Origin: Acidocella aquatica | Lineage (GTDB): Bacteria > Pseudomonadota > Alphaproteobacteria > Acetobacterales > Acetobacteraceae | NCBI RefSeq assembly: GCF_030160635.1 | Contig: NZ_BSOS01000065.1 | Coordinates: forward strand, 209,930 to 273,929 | Length of the DNA stretch: 64,000 nucleotides | Direction of reading: 5' to 3' | Shown: one piece after another, positions 1 through 8,148 of the stretch | Position numbering within the stretch: position 1 is the first letter of the stretch | How the letters are laid out: every line of letters starts with the position of its first letter | Position numbers and translations under genes: made by a program | Notes under the pieces: generated by a model | The model's input: only the letters and a program-made list of their open reading frames with translations | Database searches by the model: none | Told to the model about the DNA's origin: nothing

Positions 1-1
1 G

Positions 2-712
2 GAATGGGAAGACTGGATCGATAACCCCGAGCTCGGGCCGATCGCCTTTCAGTTCGGCAGCCGCCCGCTGCTGACCAAGGAAAGCCCGATTCCGGCGAGC
101 TGGAAGGAGCGCCTGCGCACCCTGAAGCCGGGCGATGTGTTCCTCAACAAATTCTCCCCCACCGGGTTTTATTCATCCGCCGTGAACAACAGCTTCATTC
201 AGGAGCTGCGCGGCCGCAACGAGCGCCAGGTGGCCTATTCACCCGAGCCGGTTGGCGAGCATGTGGTGGAATATGGCGTCGGCGCGCGCAAGCGCTCTGT
301 GTATCTCACGGCGCCTGATTATGCGCGGGTGAAGGGCTGGGAAGACGCTGGTTATGTGGATGCGCTGCGCACCCCCGATTCCACGCTGATCTTCGTGACC
401 CCGGACAAGGCCGAGGAGATCCATACCGACCAGGTGAACTGCATGGGCTGCCTGAGCCAGTGCCGGTTCTCCAACTGGAGCCAGGAGCCGCCGGAATATG
501 ACAACGGCAAAAAGGCCGATCCGCGCAGTTTCTGCATCCAGAAGACCTTGCAGGATATTGCCCATGCCGCGCCGGATGATCTGGACGCGCTGGACCATAA
601 CCTGATGTTCGCCGGGCATAATGCCTGCCGCTTTGGCACCGATCCGTTCTATTCCAACGGGTTCATCCCGACGGTGCGCGAGCTGGTGGACCGGATTCTG
701 ACCGGGAAATAA
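2..712 (+). CDS. nitronate monooxygenase-like flavin oxidoreductase, 3' part
   Basis: The reading frame is open from the left edge, so the N-terminal part with the FMN-binding barrel start is missing; 236 residues remain. The phrase IAFQFGSRPLLT near the left edge resembles the late barrel strands of NAD(P)H-dependent flavin oxidoreductases related to nitronate monooxygenase (COG2070); this assignment is from recall of the family. The C-terminal part is unusual: it has a CMGCLSQC cluster (codons at 440, 449, 461) plus single cysteines at 533 and 626, which could bind a metal or Fe-S cluster. The gene ends 4 bases before the stop of the convergent Pr6Pr gene. Family call moderate, exact substrate unknown. 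Confidence 0.55.
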   Translation, partial: EWEDWIDNPELGPIAFQFGSRPLLTKESPIPASWKERLRTLKPGDVFLNKFSPTGFYSSAVNNSFIQELRGRNERQVAYSPEPVGEHVVEYGVGARKRSVYLTAPDYARVKGWEDAGYVDALRTPDSTLIFVTPDKAEEIHTDQVNCMGCLSQCRFSNWSQEPPEYDNGKKADPRSFCIQKTLQDIAHAAPDDLDALDHNLMFAGHNACRFGTDPFYSNGFIPTVRELVDRILTGK

Positions 713-716
713 CCGG

Positions 717-1322
717 TCAGCCGGGTTTGGGCAGGTAGCGCCCGGCCGCGAGAAAGCCGGCGCCGGTGCCCGCGAACAGCAGGGCGAGACCGGCGATGTT
801 CAGGCAGGCCCTGGGGTAGCCGAGCGTTGCGGCGTCGAGAAACGGGTAAGGGTAGTAGCCGCTAAGCGCGCCGTGCAGCAGGGTGTAGGCCGCGTAGACC
901 AGCGGGCAGATGAGCCAGTAGGGGATCTGGCGGAAGCGTAGCGCTCCCTTGGGCACGAAGAGCGCCCAATCCAGCACATAAAGCGGCGGGTTGATGTCGT
1001 GCAGCTGGAAGTTCACCAACCAGTCCAGCCCGGTGAGGTGGTAGAGTTTGCGCAACAGAAAATAATACACCACCGCGATTACGAGGATATAGACCCCGAT
1101 GGCCGTGCGCACGCCGGGGCGGAGGAAAAACGCGGGCCGGGCGGCGGCTGGCAGCAGGGGCGCGGTGAAGGCCAGGGCCACGAGAAGATTGCCCCAGATG
1201 GTGAAGAAGCCGAAATAGGTGATGCTGCCGGGGAGCAGGCCCGCGTGCGAGGTGGTGAGCCAGTATTGGGTGAGCAGCGCGGACCAGCCGGAGGACGCGC
1301 CCGCAACGCGGTATAGGTTCAT
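717..1322 (-). CDS. Pr6Pr family integral membrane protein
   Basis: A 201-residue hydrophobic protein with about six predicted membrane segments. The spacing of segments and the C-terminal phrase YYPYPFLDAATLGY are typical of Pr6Pr (FAR-17a/AIG1-like) membrane proteins, whose biochemical role in bacteria is not known. It is transcribed divergently from mipZ, with about 125 bases between the two starts. The ATG at 1322 is the only early start. No enzymatic residues can be assigned with confidence. Confidence 0.7.
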   Translation of the reverse strand: MNLYRVAGASSGWSALLTQYWLTTSHAGLLPGSITYFGFFTIWGNLLVALAFTAPLLPAAARPAFFLRPGVRTAIGVYILVIAVVYYFLLRKLYHLTGLDWLVNFQLHDINPPLYVLDWALFVPKGALRFRQIPYWLICPLVYAAYTLLHGALSGYYPYPFLDAATLGYPRACLNIAGLALLFAGTGAGFLAAGRYLPKPG

Positions 1323-1402
1323 GTCACCCCTCTCCTGTTTTATGCCGGTGGTATAAGGCGGCGGCGCGGCGGCGCATAACGAATCCTTGGGCAGAATCGG
1401 CA

Positions 1403-1435
1403 GACTCGGTTAAAGGAGGATTCGAAACCCGAGTC
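1403..1435 (+). promoter_or_regulatory. imperfect hairpin in the mipZ leader
   Basis: Arms 1403-1411 and 1426-1435 pair with a single bulged C. The loop carries a purine-rich AAAGGAGGA that looks like a ribosome-binding site but lies about 30 bases before the mipZ start. The better placed site is GGAGAG just before the ATG at 1448. Whether the hairpin is regulatory is unknown. Confidence 0.25.
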
Positions 1436-1447
1436 GGAGAGTTGCCC

Positions 1448-2287
1448 ATGGCCAGCGTGTCTGCCCAATCGCGTCCTTATGTTATCGTGCTGGGCAATGA
1501 GAAGGGCGGCTCGGGCAAATCCACCACCTCCATTCATATCATCGTCTCGCTGCTGCGCGATGGCTACAGCGTGGGGGCCATGGACCTTGACGCGCGCCAG
1601 GGCACGCTGGCCGGCACGCTGGCGGCGCGCAAGCATTTCGTGGAAAGCAAGGGGATTTCGCTGCCGCTGCCGGAGTTCCGCTCCGTGCACCGCGCGATTT
1701 TGGACAACCGGCTGGAGGCCGAGGCCGAGGAACGCACGCGGTTTGATACGGCGTTGGGCGAGTTCGAGGGCTTGGACGTGGTGGTGATCGATTGCCCGGG
1801 GGCGGATACATATCTCTCGCGCTACGGGCATAGCCACGCGGATACGCTGATCACCCCGATCAACGATAGTTTTGTCGATTTCTCGATGCTGGCGAAGGTG
1901 GACCCGGATAACCACGATATTGTGAACCCGAGCATCTACTCGGAAATGGTGTGGGAGGCGCGCAAGAACCGCTTCTCGCGTGACCGCGGCAAGATCGACT
2001 GGATGGTGATGCGCAACCGGCTGGCGGCCTCCGAGGCGCGCAACAAGCGCGATGTGGGCGAGACGCTGGAGCTGCTGGCCAAGCGGATCGGCTTTCGCAC
2101 GCTGAAAGGCTTTGGCGAGCGGGTGATCTTTCGCGAGCTTTATTTGCAGGGGCTGACGCTGATGGATGTGCGCGAGGCGAATATCGGCATCGCGCTGGGA
2201 TTGTCGCATATCGCCGCCCGTACCGAGGTGCGCGCGCTGATCAGCGCCATCAAGCTGCCGCCGGCGAAAATGTCGCTGGTGGCATGA
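1448..2287 (+). CDS. mipZ: MipZ-like division-plane positioning ATPase
   Basis: ParA/MinD-family P-loop ATPase of 279 residues. The deviant Walker A motif KGGSGKST lies at residues 19-26, a DLDARQGTLA switch-like segment follows near 48, and a hydrophobic VVVIDCPG Walker B strand lies near 107-114. In alphaproteobacteria such as Caulobacter, MipZ forms a gradient from ParB-bound origins and blocks FtsZ assembly away from midcell. Length and the C-terminal FGERVIFRELY segment fit MipZ rather than ParA. I chose ATG 1448 over the upstream TTG because GGAGAG sits 6 bases before it. It stands alone here, with cobA just downstream. Confidence 0.87.
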   Translation: MASVSAQSRPYVIVLGNEKGGSGKSTTSIHIIVSLLRDGYSVGAMDLDARQGTLAGTLAARKHFVESKGISLPLPEFRSVHRAILDNRLEAEAEERTRFDTALGEFEGLDVVVIDCPGADTYLSRYGHSHADTLITPINDSFVDFSMLAKVDPDNHDIVNPSIYSEMVWEARKNRFSRDRGKIDWMVMRNRLAASEARNKRDVGETLELLAKRIGFRTLKGFGERVIFRELYLQGLTLMDVREANIGIALGLSHIAARTEVRALISAIKLPPAKMSLVA

Positions 2288-2353
2288 TCGCAATTTAGGA
2301 CTCACGTTCCGGCGCCGCCCGCATTATATGGCGGGAAAATGCTGGAGTGTGTG

Positions 2354-3112
2354 ATGGGGCGCGTGTTTCTGGCCGGGGCTGGTCCCGGAGACCCGGAATT
2401 GCTGACATTGAAGGCCGCGCGCGTGATCGCGGCGGCTGATGTGCTGCTGTATGACAGCCTGGTGGACCCGCGCGTGGTGGCGATGGCCAGGGCGGATGCG
2501 CGCCTCATCGATGTTGGCAAGCGCTGCGGCAAGCATTCGGCCAGCCAGAAGGAGATTTGCCGGCTGTTGGTGGCGCAGGCGCGCACCGGCAAGCTGGTGG
2601 TGCGGCTGAAAGGCGGCGACCCGATGGTTTTTGGCCGGGCCACCGAGGAGATGGAGGCGCTGCAGGCGGCGGGGATCGGCTTTGAGGTCATCCCCGGCGT
2701 TACGGCGGCGACAGCGGCGGCGGCGGCGCTGCATGTCTCGCTCACCAAGCGGGCGGTGGCGCGTTCACTGCATTTTCTGGTGGGGCATGGCGCCGAGAGC
2801 GGATTGCCGGCGCATGACTGGGTTTCCCTCACCAAATCCGGCGGCACGCTGGTGGTGTATATGGGCGGGCAGACGCTGCCCGGCCTGGCGGCGCATTTCA
2901 TCGAGGCGGGGATGGCGCCTGATATGCCGGCCGTGGCGGTGGAGAGTGCGAGCCTCGAAGGGCAGCGGATTTTGCGCGGAACCATCGGCTCGTTGCCGGG
3001 GCTGGTGCTGGGGGCCAAGGCCACCGGGCCGGTGATCGTGTTGATCGGCGAGGCCATGGAGCAGTCTGACGAGCTGGACGATGTGCTGCTGCAGGTTGAG
3101 GCCGAGGGGTAG
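2354..3112 (+). CDS. cobA: uroporphyrinogen-III C-methyltransferase
   Basis: SAM-dependent methylase that converts uroporphyrinogen III to precorrin-2, the branch point to cobalamin and sirohaem. Seen: the N-terminal GAGPGDPELLTLKA loop (residues 7-20), the LVVRLKGGDPMVFGR motif near residue 85, and VIPGVTAATAAAA, all hallmarks of the tetrapyrrole methylase fold and of SUMT in particular. At 252 residues it is the single-domain CobA form, without the CysG dehydrogenase/ferrochelatase part. ATG 2354 is preferred to ATG 2339 because GGAG lies 7 bases upstream. No other cobalamin gene is in the window, so it may serve sirohaem as well. Confidence 0.92.
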   Translation: MGRVFLAGAGPGDPELLTLKAARVIAAADVLLYDSLVDPRVVAMARADARLIDVGKRCGKHSASQKEICRLLVAQARTGKLVVRLKGGDPMVFGRATEEMEALQAAGIGFEVIPGVTAATAAAAALHVSLTKRAVARSLHFLVGHGAESGLPAHDWVSLTKSGGTLVVYMGGQTLPGLAAHFIEAGMAPDMPAVAVESASLEGQRILRGTIGSLPGLVLGAKATGPVIVLIGEAMEQSDELDDVLLQVEAEG

Positions 3113-3118
3113 GCTTCT

Positions 3119-4090
3119 CTATGCCAGCCGCGCCAGCCGCACCGCCGTGTGGCCAAGGCTGACGCGCAGGCTGGGCATCACCAGCATGCAACTGTCATAG
3201 GGGGTGCGGATTTCGGTATCGCCGTCATGGGCGATCAGCGTATCGGCGGCGGGGATGATCTCGCCGCCCTGGAAGCTCCGCAGAAACACGAAACGGTTGG
3301 TGCGCGCGGTGATGGTGTGGGTGACCTGCGCGAAGGTGATGGGTGCGGGCGGCGGCGGCGGGGCCAAAAGCATGCCGGTCTGGCGCAGCAGGGCGCGCAC
3401 GGTAGCGCGGGTTTGGCTCAGGGCGGCGGGTTCCCAGTGTTGGCCCGCCTCGGCCAATATGCCCGTGGCCTCGCTGAAGCGGCCGTAGTCGATAAGGCGC
3501 TTGCCGCCGGCGTGGCCGCTGTCGGCGATAACGGTGGCGGGTGTCGCCAGCTTGAGCGCAAGCTCGCGCCCCTGCGCGGTGGGGCCGCACAGCAGAACCG
3601 GGTTTGAGGGCCAGAGCATTGTGTGCAGGTCCAGCAGGATATCGGCCGTGTCGACCAGCGGGCGGATTTCGCGCGCGCGGTTAAGCTCCAAGGAGCGGCG
3701 CACGCCAAAGAGCTGCAGATCGTCCCAGACGCGGTTCATGTCCTCCTCGATATGGCGCGAGGCGAGGGGGGTTTGGGAGTTGAAACGGTCAAACGCGGCG
3801 AGGTTAGCGAAGCCGAAGGTGAGCTTGCCCCGGCGGGGGGTGAATTTCGCGCGCAGCAATTCGGCCAGAATGGCCGCACCGGCGATCTCATTGCCGTGAA
3901 TGAGGCTGACCAGGACCACATGCGGGCCGGGGAGGCCGGAGTCATGCGTGGTGAATCCGGGAATGCCGGTGTTGCCCTGGCGGAAGGCGGAGATGTCAGG
4001 TGTTGCGATGTGAACCGGAAACGCCTGAAGGTCCGCCGGGCGGGCGGAATCTACTGGGGCGAAATCAGCCGGCGGCGGGCCAGGAGTCAT
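3119..4090 (-). CDS. succinylglutamate desuccinylase/aspartoacylase family hydrolase
   Basis: Zinc carboxypeptidase-like fold of 323 residues. The HGNE motif (H65, E68 from the chosen start) supplies two zinc ligands, and the LLDLHTM segment supplies the third histidine. The HIEEDMNRVW segment between them matches the family's conserved arginine region. These enzymes cleave N-acyl amino acids such as N-acetylaspartate or N-succinylglutamate. The true substrate cannot be told. Start ATG 4090 is preferred to the upstream ATG 4168, which would overlap the divergent ELM1-like gene. It converges with cobA. Confidence 0.8.
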   Translation of the reverse strand: MTPGPPPADFAPVDSARPADLQAFPVHIATPDISAFRQGNTGIPGFTTHDSGLPGPHVVLVSLIHGNEIAGAAILAELLRAKFTPRRGKLTFGFANLAAFDRFNSQTPLASRHIEEDMNRVWDDLQLFGVRRSLELNRAREIRPLVDTADILLDLHTMLWPSNPVLLCGPTAQGRELALKLATPATVIADSGHAGGKRLIDYGRFSEATGILAEAGQHWEPAALSQTRATVRALLRQTGMLLAPPPPPAPITFAQVTHTITARTNRFVFLRSFQGGEIIPAADTLIAHDGDTEIRTPYDSCMLVMPSLRVSLGHTAVRLARLA

Positions 4091-4177
4091 GAAGGCAGTG
4101 TAACGCAGTTGTGACGAGGCGCAATCGCGGGGGTGCGCGGGATTGACGCCAGCGAACACACGCCGCAAAGCCGCCGC

Positions 4178-5110
4178 ATGGTTACCGCAAGAATTTTATG
4201 CACCGATCTGGCCGGGTTACGGGCGCAGGCTCTGGGTCTGGCCGAGGCCGCCGGCATGGATGCCGATATGCGCACGCTGGAATTTCAGCCGCCCTGGGAC
4301 AAGATTTCGCCCCGGTTATGGCCGAATATTCACTGGGCCGTGGGCGCTGATGCGTTTGAGCCGCCCTTGCCCGCGGTGGTGCTGGGCTGCGGCGGCGCGG
4401 GGGCGCGGGTGGCGGCGGGCCTGCGCGGGCCGGGGGTGAAGGCGGTGGCGATTCAGCATCCGCGCATGAATTTGAACAAGTTTGATCTGGTGATGGCGGC
4501 GCGGCACGACGGCATTACTGGCGCAAATGTGATCGTGACCCGCACGGCGCTGCACCGGGTGACACAGCCGCGCCTGGCGGCGGAGCTGATAAAATGGGCG
4601 CCGGTGTTTGCGCCTTATCGGCGCCCGCTGTTGGCGGTGCTGCTGGGCGGCAGCAACGGGCGCTACCGCTTTGAGGCAGCCCAGGGCCGCGAGCTGGCCG
4701 GGCACCTCGCGGCGCTGATCCGCCGTGACAGGATCGGCGTGGTGATAACACCCTCGCGCCGGACCGCGCCGGAGATTGTCAAAATTTTGCGCGAGACGCT
4801 GGAGCCGCTGGGCGGCTGGATCTGGGATGGCGCCGGGGAGAATCCGTATTTTGGCATGCTGGCCTGCGCCGATGCGATTTTGTGCACGGCGGATTCGGTC
4901 TCCATGGTCTCCGAGGCGGTAGCGACCTCCGTACCGGTGTTTTTGCTGCGGCTGCCGGGGAAATCCGCGCGGATCGGCGCGTTCATGGATAGTCTGGTGG
5001 ATGCGGGGCGCGTGCACGACTTTGCCGGAAAACTGGAGCTGTGGGATACGCAGAGCCTGGATGACACGCAGATGGCGGCGCAACAGATGCGCGACCGCTT
5101 GGGATTGTAA
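4178..5110 (+). CDS. ELM1-like (DUF1022) protein
   Basis: A 310-residue protein of the family named after plant ELM1, a mitochondrial fission factor. Bacterial members resemble GT-B glycosyltransferases of the LpxB/MurG type. Seen: GCGGAGARVAAGL early, IQHPRMNLNKFDLV, LLGGSNGRYRF, and TPSRRTAPEIV followed by TADSVSMVSEA, which looks like a nucleotide-sugar-binding second domain. The role in bacteria is unknown; a cell-envelope sugar transferase is my inference. ATG 4178 is chosen over GTG 4133 because homology seems to begin there. The gene is 2 bases from the following 628-residue gene, so the two are almost surely co-transcribed. Confidence 0.75.
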   Translation: MVTARILCTDLAGLRAQALGLAEAAGMDADMRTLEFQPPWDKISPRLWPNIHWAVGADAFEPPLPAVVLGCGGAGARVAAGLRGPGVKAVAIQHPRMNLNKFDLVMAARHDGITGANVIVTRTALHRVTQPRLAAELIKWAPVFAPYRRPLLAVLLGGSNGRYRFEAAQGRELAGHLAALIRRDRIGVVITPSRRTAPEIVKILRETLEPLGGWIWDGAGENPYFGMLACADAILCTADSVSMVSEAVATSVPVFLLRLPGKSARIGAFMDSLVDAGRVHDFAGKLELWDTQSLDDTQMAAQQMRDRLGL

Positions 5111-5112
5111 CG

Positions 5113-6999
5113 ATGCTGGATATTGAGACCTTCGATAATCTGCGTGGCGGCAACGTGGCCTATAAGGCGCTGGCGCATCCGGTGGCGGCCGAGGGGCTGA
5201 TACGGGTTGCGGCGGAGGCGGGGCGCATGGCGGTTTTTGACCCCGATGGGATCGCCGGGCCGTTGCTGGCGCTGTGCCCGGATTTTGATGTCGAGGGCGT
5301 TTATGTGCAGGACACGCTGGCGGTCGGCCAGCTGCGCGGCGGGCATGTGGCGCGCGCGCTCACGCAGCTGAGCACCGCAAAGGTGCGGAGTGTGCTGATT
5401 GCCGCGTTCGATGCCGGGCGGGTGGCGGAGCGGCTGGCGCGCTTTGCGCCGCCGGGGGCGCGGGTGCTCACGCTGGATGGCGCGAAGCTGCCGGAGGCGA
5501 TGCTGACCAGCAGGGCGCGGTATCTGGACGCGGTGAATTTCGCCACCAATTTCGTGTTCTTCCGTGATGACGGGCGTTTCTCCACGCGGCTGACGACGGC
5601 GAATTACTGGGCCGGGTATGGCGCGAAGGCGGTGCGGTTTTTCTGCCGCCTCTACGGCGCGGCGGGCGAGGTGCTGGCGCAGTGGGAAGAGGCGGCGCCA
5701 GCGGGTACTGGCGGGTTTGTGCTGGATAGCGCCGCGGTGCGCGCGCGGTTTGGCCTGGGGGCGTTTACCGGGCAGCTGTTCATCCATGCGATCGGCGCGG
5801 CGGGGCATGATGTGGTGAAATATGCGCTGGATACCTACGCCTCGGACAATGGGGCGTCGCTCTCCTGCACGCATGATGCGAATGCCTGGCCATCGGAGCG
5901 CTTTGCCGGCCTGCCCGCGCCGCGCGCGGATGAGCGGGTGATATTATGGGTGCAGAACAGCCATGCCGTGGCGATCCCCGCCGGGGCGCTGGCGCTGGAC
6001 CGCATGGGCGCCGAGGCGCCGGTGGCGCTTGCCGCCGAGGTTGCGCCCTTCGCGACCCTGGCGGTGGATGTGGCGGCGGTGCTGCCGGGGGTTTCCTGGC
6101 CGGCGCAGGTGGAGTTGCGCGCCGGGCGGCATGTGGTGCGTCCGCGCTACGAGGTTGAGCGCGCCGGGCGCACGCGCATCGCGCATGTGAATGTGGAGCG
6201 CGGGGATCTGCGCGGCGATGCCGGGATCAAGACGCTGCATTCAGAGCTGGGGCGCGGGTTTCTGCTACCCTTCCCCGTGCTGCCGCGCGGGCGCTTCAAA
6301 ACCATCGTGCAGCCGACGCCGATGGCGGTGCATGAGCACAACATGCCGCTGCGGCTGGATGTTTTCGGCGCGGACGGCGTGAAGGCGGCTGAGCGGTTTC
6401 TGGGCGTTTTGCCGCGCCGGCATGATCTGGCGCTCGACCTCGACGATGTGTTGCGCCCCGGCGTGCTGGAGGATGGCGGACATGCCGAGCTGGTCTATGA
6501 TTTTCGCGACGGCGGCGAGGCCAACGGCTGGCTGCACGCGCTGTTCCGCTTTGAGGACCGGGTGAGCGGGCACGCCGCGGAGAGCAGCTTTGGCGGGCAT
6601 ATTTTCAATACGATCATGACCTATAAGAACGAGCCGCAGAGCTACACCGGCAAGGCGCCGGGCCTCTCGACGCGGTTGTTTTTGAAGCTGGGGTTTGGCG
6701 GGCGGCAGAGTTTTTGCGTGCTGATCTATCCGGCATCCGGGCCGTGGCTGGATTTTTCCAGCACCACGCTGGAGCTTTATGATGCGGCGGGCGCGCTGCT
6801 GGCCAGCGCGGCGCTGCGGATCGCGTGTTCGGGTTCGGCCATTGTGTATCCGGCGAAGTATTTTTCCGGGGCCGAATTAAGCGCGGCGGGGGAGGCGGGT
6901 TATGTGCTCATCCGCGATACCACCTGCCGGCTGTTCGGGTTTCATGGGGTTGACGATGGCGCGGGCGGGTTTTCATTCGACCATATGTTCGGATTTTAG
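5113..6999 (+). CDS. conserved hypothetical 628-residue protein
   Basis: I do not recognise this family. The first ~140 residues alternate hydrophobic strands and helices (for example RMAVFDPDGIAGPLLAL and VRSVLIAAFDAGRVAERL) like a small Rossmann-type domain. The rest is rich in beta strands with many aromatic and glycine residues, ending in a FSFDHMFGF tail. There is no signal peptide and no membrane segment. It follows the ELM1-like gene by 2 bases, so it probably works with it. Its stop overlaps the stop of the convergent cupin gene. Base composition matches its neighbours and the frame is intact over 1.9 kb, so coding status is secure while function is not. Confidence 0.75.
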   Translation: MLDIETFDNLRGGNVAYKALAHPVAAEGLIRVAAEAGRMAVFDPDGIAGPLLALCPDFDVEGVYVQDTLAVGQLRGGHVARALTQLSTAKVRSVLIAAFDAGRVAERLARFAPPGARVLTLDGAKLPEAMLTSRARYLDAVNFATNFVFFRDDGRFSTRLTTANYWAGYGAKAVRFFCRLYGAAGEVLAQWEEAAPAGTGGFVLDSAAVRARFGLGAFTGQLFIHAIGAAGHDVVKYALDTYASDNGASLSCTHDANAWPSERFAGLPAPRADERVILWVQNSHAVAIPAGALALDRMGAEAPVALAAEVAPFATLAVDVAAVLPGVSWPAQVELRAGRHVVRPRYEVERAGRTRIAHVNVERGDLRGDAGIKTLHSELGRGFLLPFPVLPRGRFKTIVQPTPMAVHEHNMPLRLDVFGADGVKAAERFLGVLPRRHDLALDLDDVLRPGVLEDGGHAELVYDFRDGGEANGWLHALFRFEDRVSGHAAESSFGGHIFNTIMTYKNEPQSYTGKAPGLSTRLFLKLGFGGRQSFCVLIYPASGPWLDFSSTTLELYDAAGALLASAALRIACSGSAIVYPAKYFSGAELSAAGEAGYVLIRDTTCRLFGFHGVDDGAGGFSFDHMFGF

Positions 7000-7313
7000 C
7001 TGAAAATCAGCGCCTCGAGCCGTTTGACCTCGATTTCGACGAAGGCCATCGGCGTGTCGGAGGCGTTCATCACGTCATGCTCGATGCCCGAGGCGCGGCT
7101 GTATGAGTCTCCGGCCTTGCGCGGGTAGTCGGTAATGTTTTTGCCGTCGTCAACGCGCATTGTTGAATCGGTCAGCATAACGATGAAATAGGGTAATCCG
7201 TGGCTGTGCCATCCGGTCACCGCGCCGGGGGCAAAATCCCAGCGTGTGATCCGAACATCGGCATCGTCGCGCTGGACGGTGGGGACCGCGGGGGTGGTGC
7301 ATGCGAAGGCCAT
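6996..7313 (-). CDS. small cupin-domain protein
   Basis: A 105-residue single cupin domain. The motif GAVTGWHSHGLPYFIVML gives the two histidines and the glycine of cupin motif 1, and GIEHDVMNAS supplies the later histidine. Such proteins bind a metal and act as small isomerases, dioxygenases or sensors; the role here is unknown. The stop codon overlaps that of the convergent 628-residue gene by 3 bases. Confidence 0.8.
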   Translation of the reverse strand: MAFACTTPAVPTVQRDDADVRITRWDFAPGAVTGWHSHGLPYFIVMLTDSTMRVDDGKNITDYPRKAGDSYSRASGIEHDVMNASDTPMAFVEIEVKRLEALIFS

Positions 7314-7361
7314 TCAGGCTCCCTCTTCTGGTTGGTAATGTTATGTTGGATAATGCGCGAA

Positions 7362-8129
7362 TTATCCGGCGGGCGCCAATGCCGAAGCCGTGAAATGATG
7401 CAACCGGTGTTCCACCAGCGGCACCCATTGCCCGTGTTTTAACACCTCGCTGGGGCGGAATTTGGCCTTGTAGGCCATTTTTCGGCTCTCCTCGACCCAG
7501 TAGCCGAGGTAGACAAACGGCAGGCCCAGCGCCACCGCGCGGGCGGCCAGCCAGAGGATGGCGTAGGTGCCGAGCGAGCGTTCGTCCATGCCGGTTTCAA
7601 AGAAGCTGTAGACGGCGGAAAGCCCGTCGCCGAGGTGGTCGGTGAGGCAGGCGCCGAGCAAGGTGCCCTGGGGGGTGCGGAATTCGATGACCGAGGTTTC
7701 AATCGGCGTGTCCTCGACCATGGCGCGGTAGTCATAAAAACTCATGGTCGCCATGTCGCCCTCGCCGTGGCGGGCCTGCTGGTAGCGCTGGAAGAGCTGG
7801 TATTGCTCGGTGGTGGCGCGGGGCGGGATTTCCTGCACCACCAGATCGGCGTTGAGGCGGGCGATGCGTTTTTGCGTGCGGTTGGGGGTAAAGTCGCGCG
7901 CGCGGATGCGGATGGGCACGCAGGCGTTGCAGCTGGGGCAGACCGGCGCGTAGGCGATGTTGTGGCTGCGCCGGAAGCCGCCGCGCGAGAGACGGTCGTG
8001 CAGGGTTTCAGCCGAGACGCCGGCAAGCTCGGTCACCACCTTGCGCTCGGTGCGGCCCTCCACATAGGGGCAGGGCAGCGGCGCCGTGGTGTAGAAGAAA
8101 TGCGGGCGGCGGGCGGGCTTGAAACTCAT
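7362..8129 (-). CDS. bpt: aspartate/glutamate leucyltransferase (Bpt)
   Basis: N-end-rule transferase that adds leucine from Leu-tRNA to proteins starting with Asp or Glu, marking them for ClpSA degradation. Seen: PHFFYTTAPLPCPYVEGRTE at the N terminus, the CPSCNACVPIRI cysteine motif, the RYQQARHGEG segment and YLGYWVEESRKMAYKAKFRP near the end, all of the ATE/Bpt family. With 255 residues it has the bacterial length. ATG 8129 is preferred to the upstream ATG 8168, because the family begins close to the FFYTT motif. It lies immediately downstream of a GT87 gene on the same strand. Confidence 0.9.
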   Translation of the reverse strand: MSFKPARRPHFFYTTAPLPCPYVEGRTERKVVTELAGVSAETLHDRLSRGGFRRSHNIAYAPVCPSCNACVPIRIRARDFTPNRTQKRIARLNADLVVQEIPPRATTEQYQLFQRYQQARHGEGDMATMSFYDYRAMVEDTPIETSVIEFRTPQGTLLGACLTDHLGDGLSAVYSFFETGMDERSLGTYAILWLAARAVALGLPFVYLGYWVEESRKMAYKAKFRPSEVLKHGQWVPLVEHRLHHFTASALAPAG

Positions 8130-8148
8130 TATGCGTATGTTTGGGTGT

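Noticed and set aside
1340..2305. A 321-codon minus-strand frame
   Set aside because: Shadow of mipZ, rich in Arg, His and Gln with no domain.
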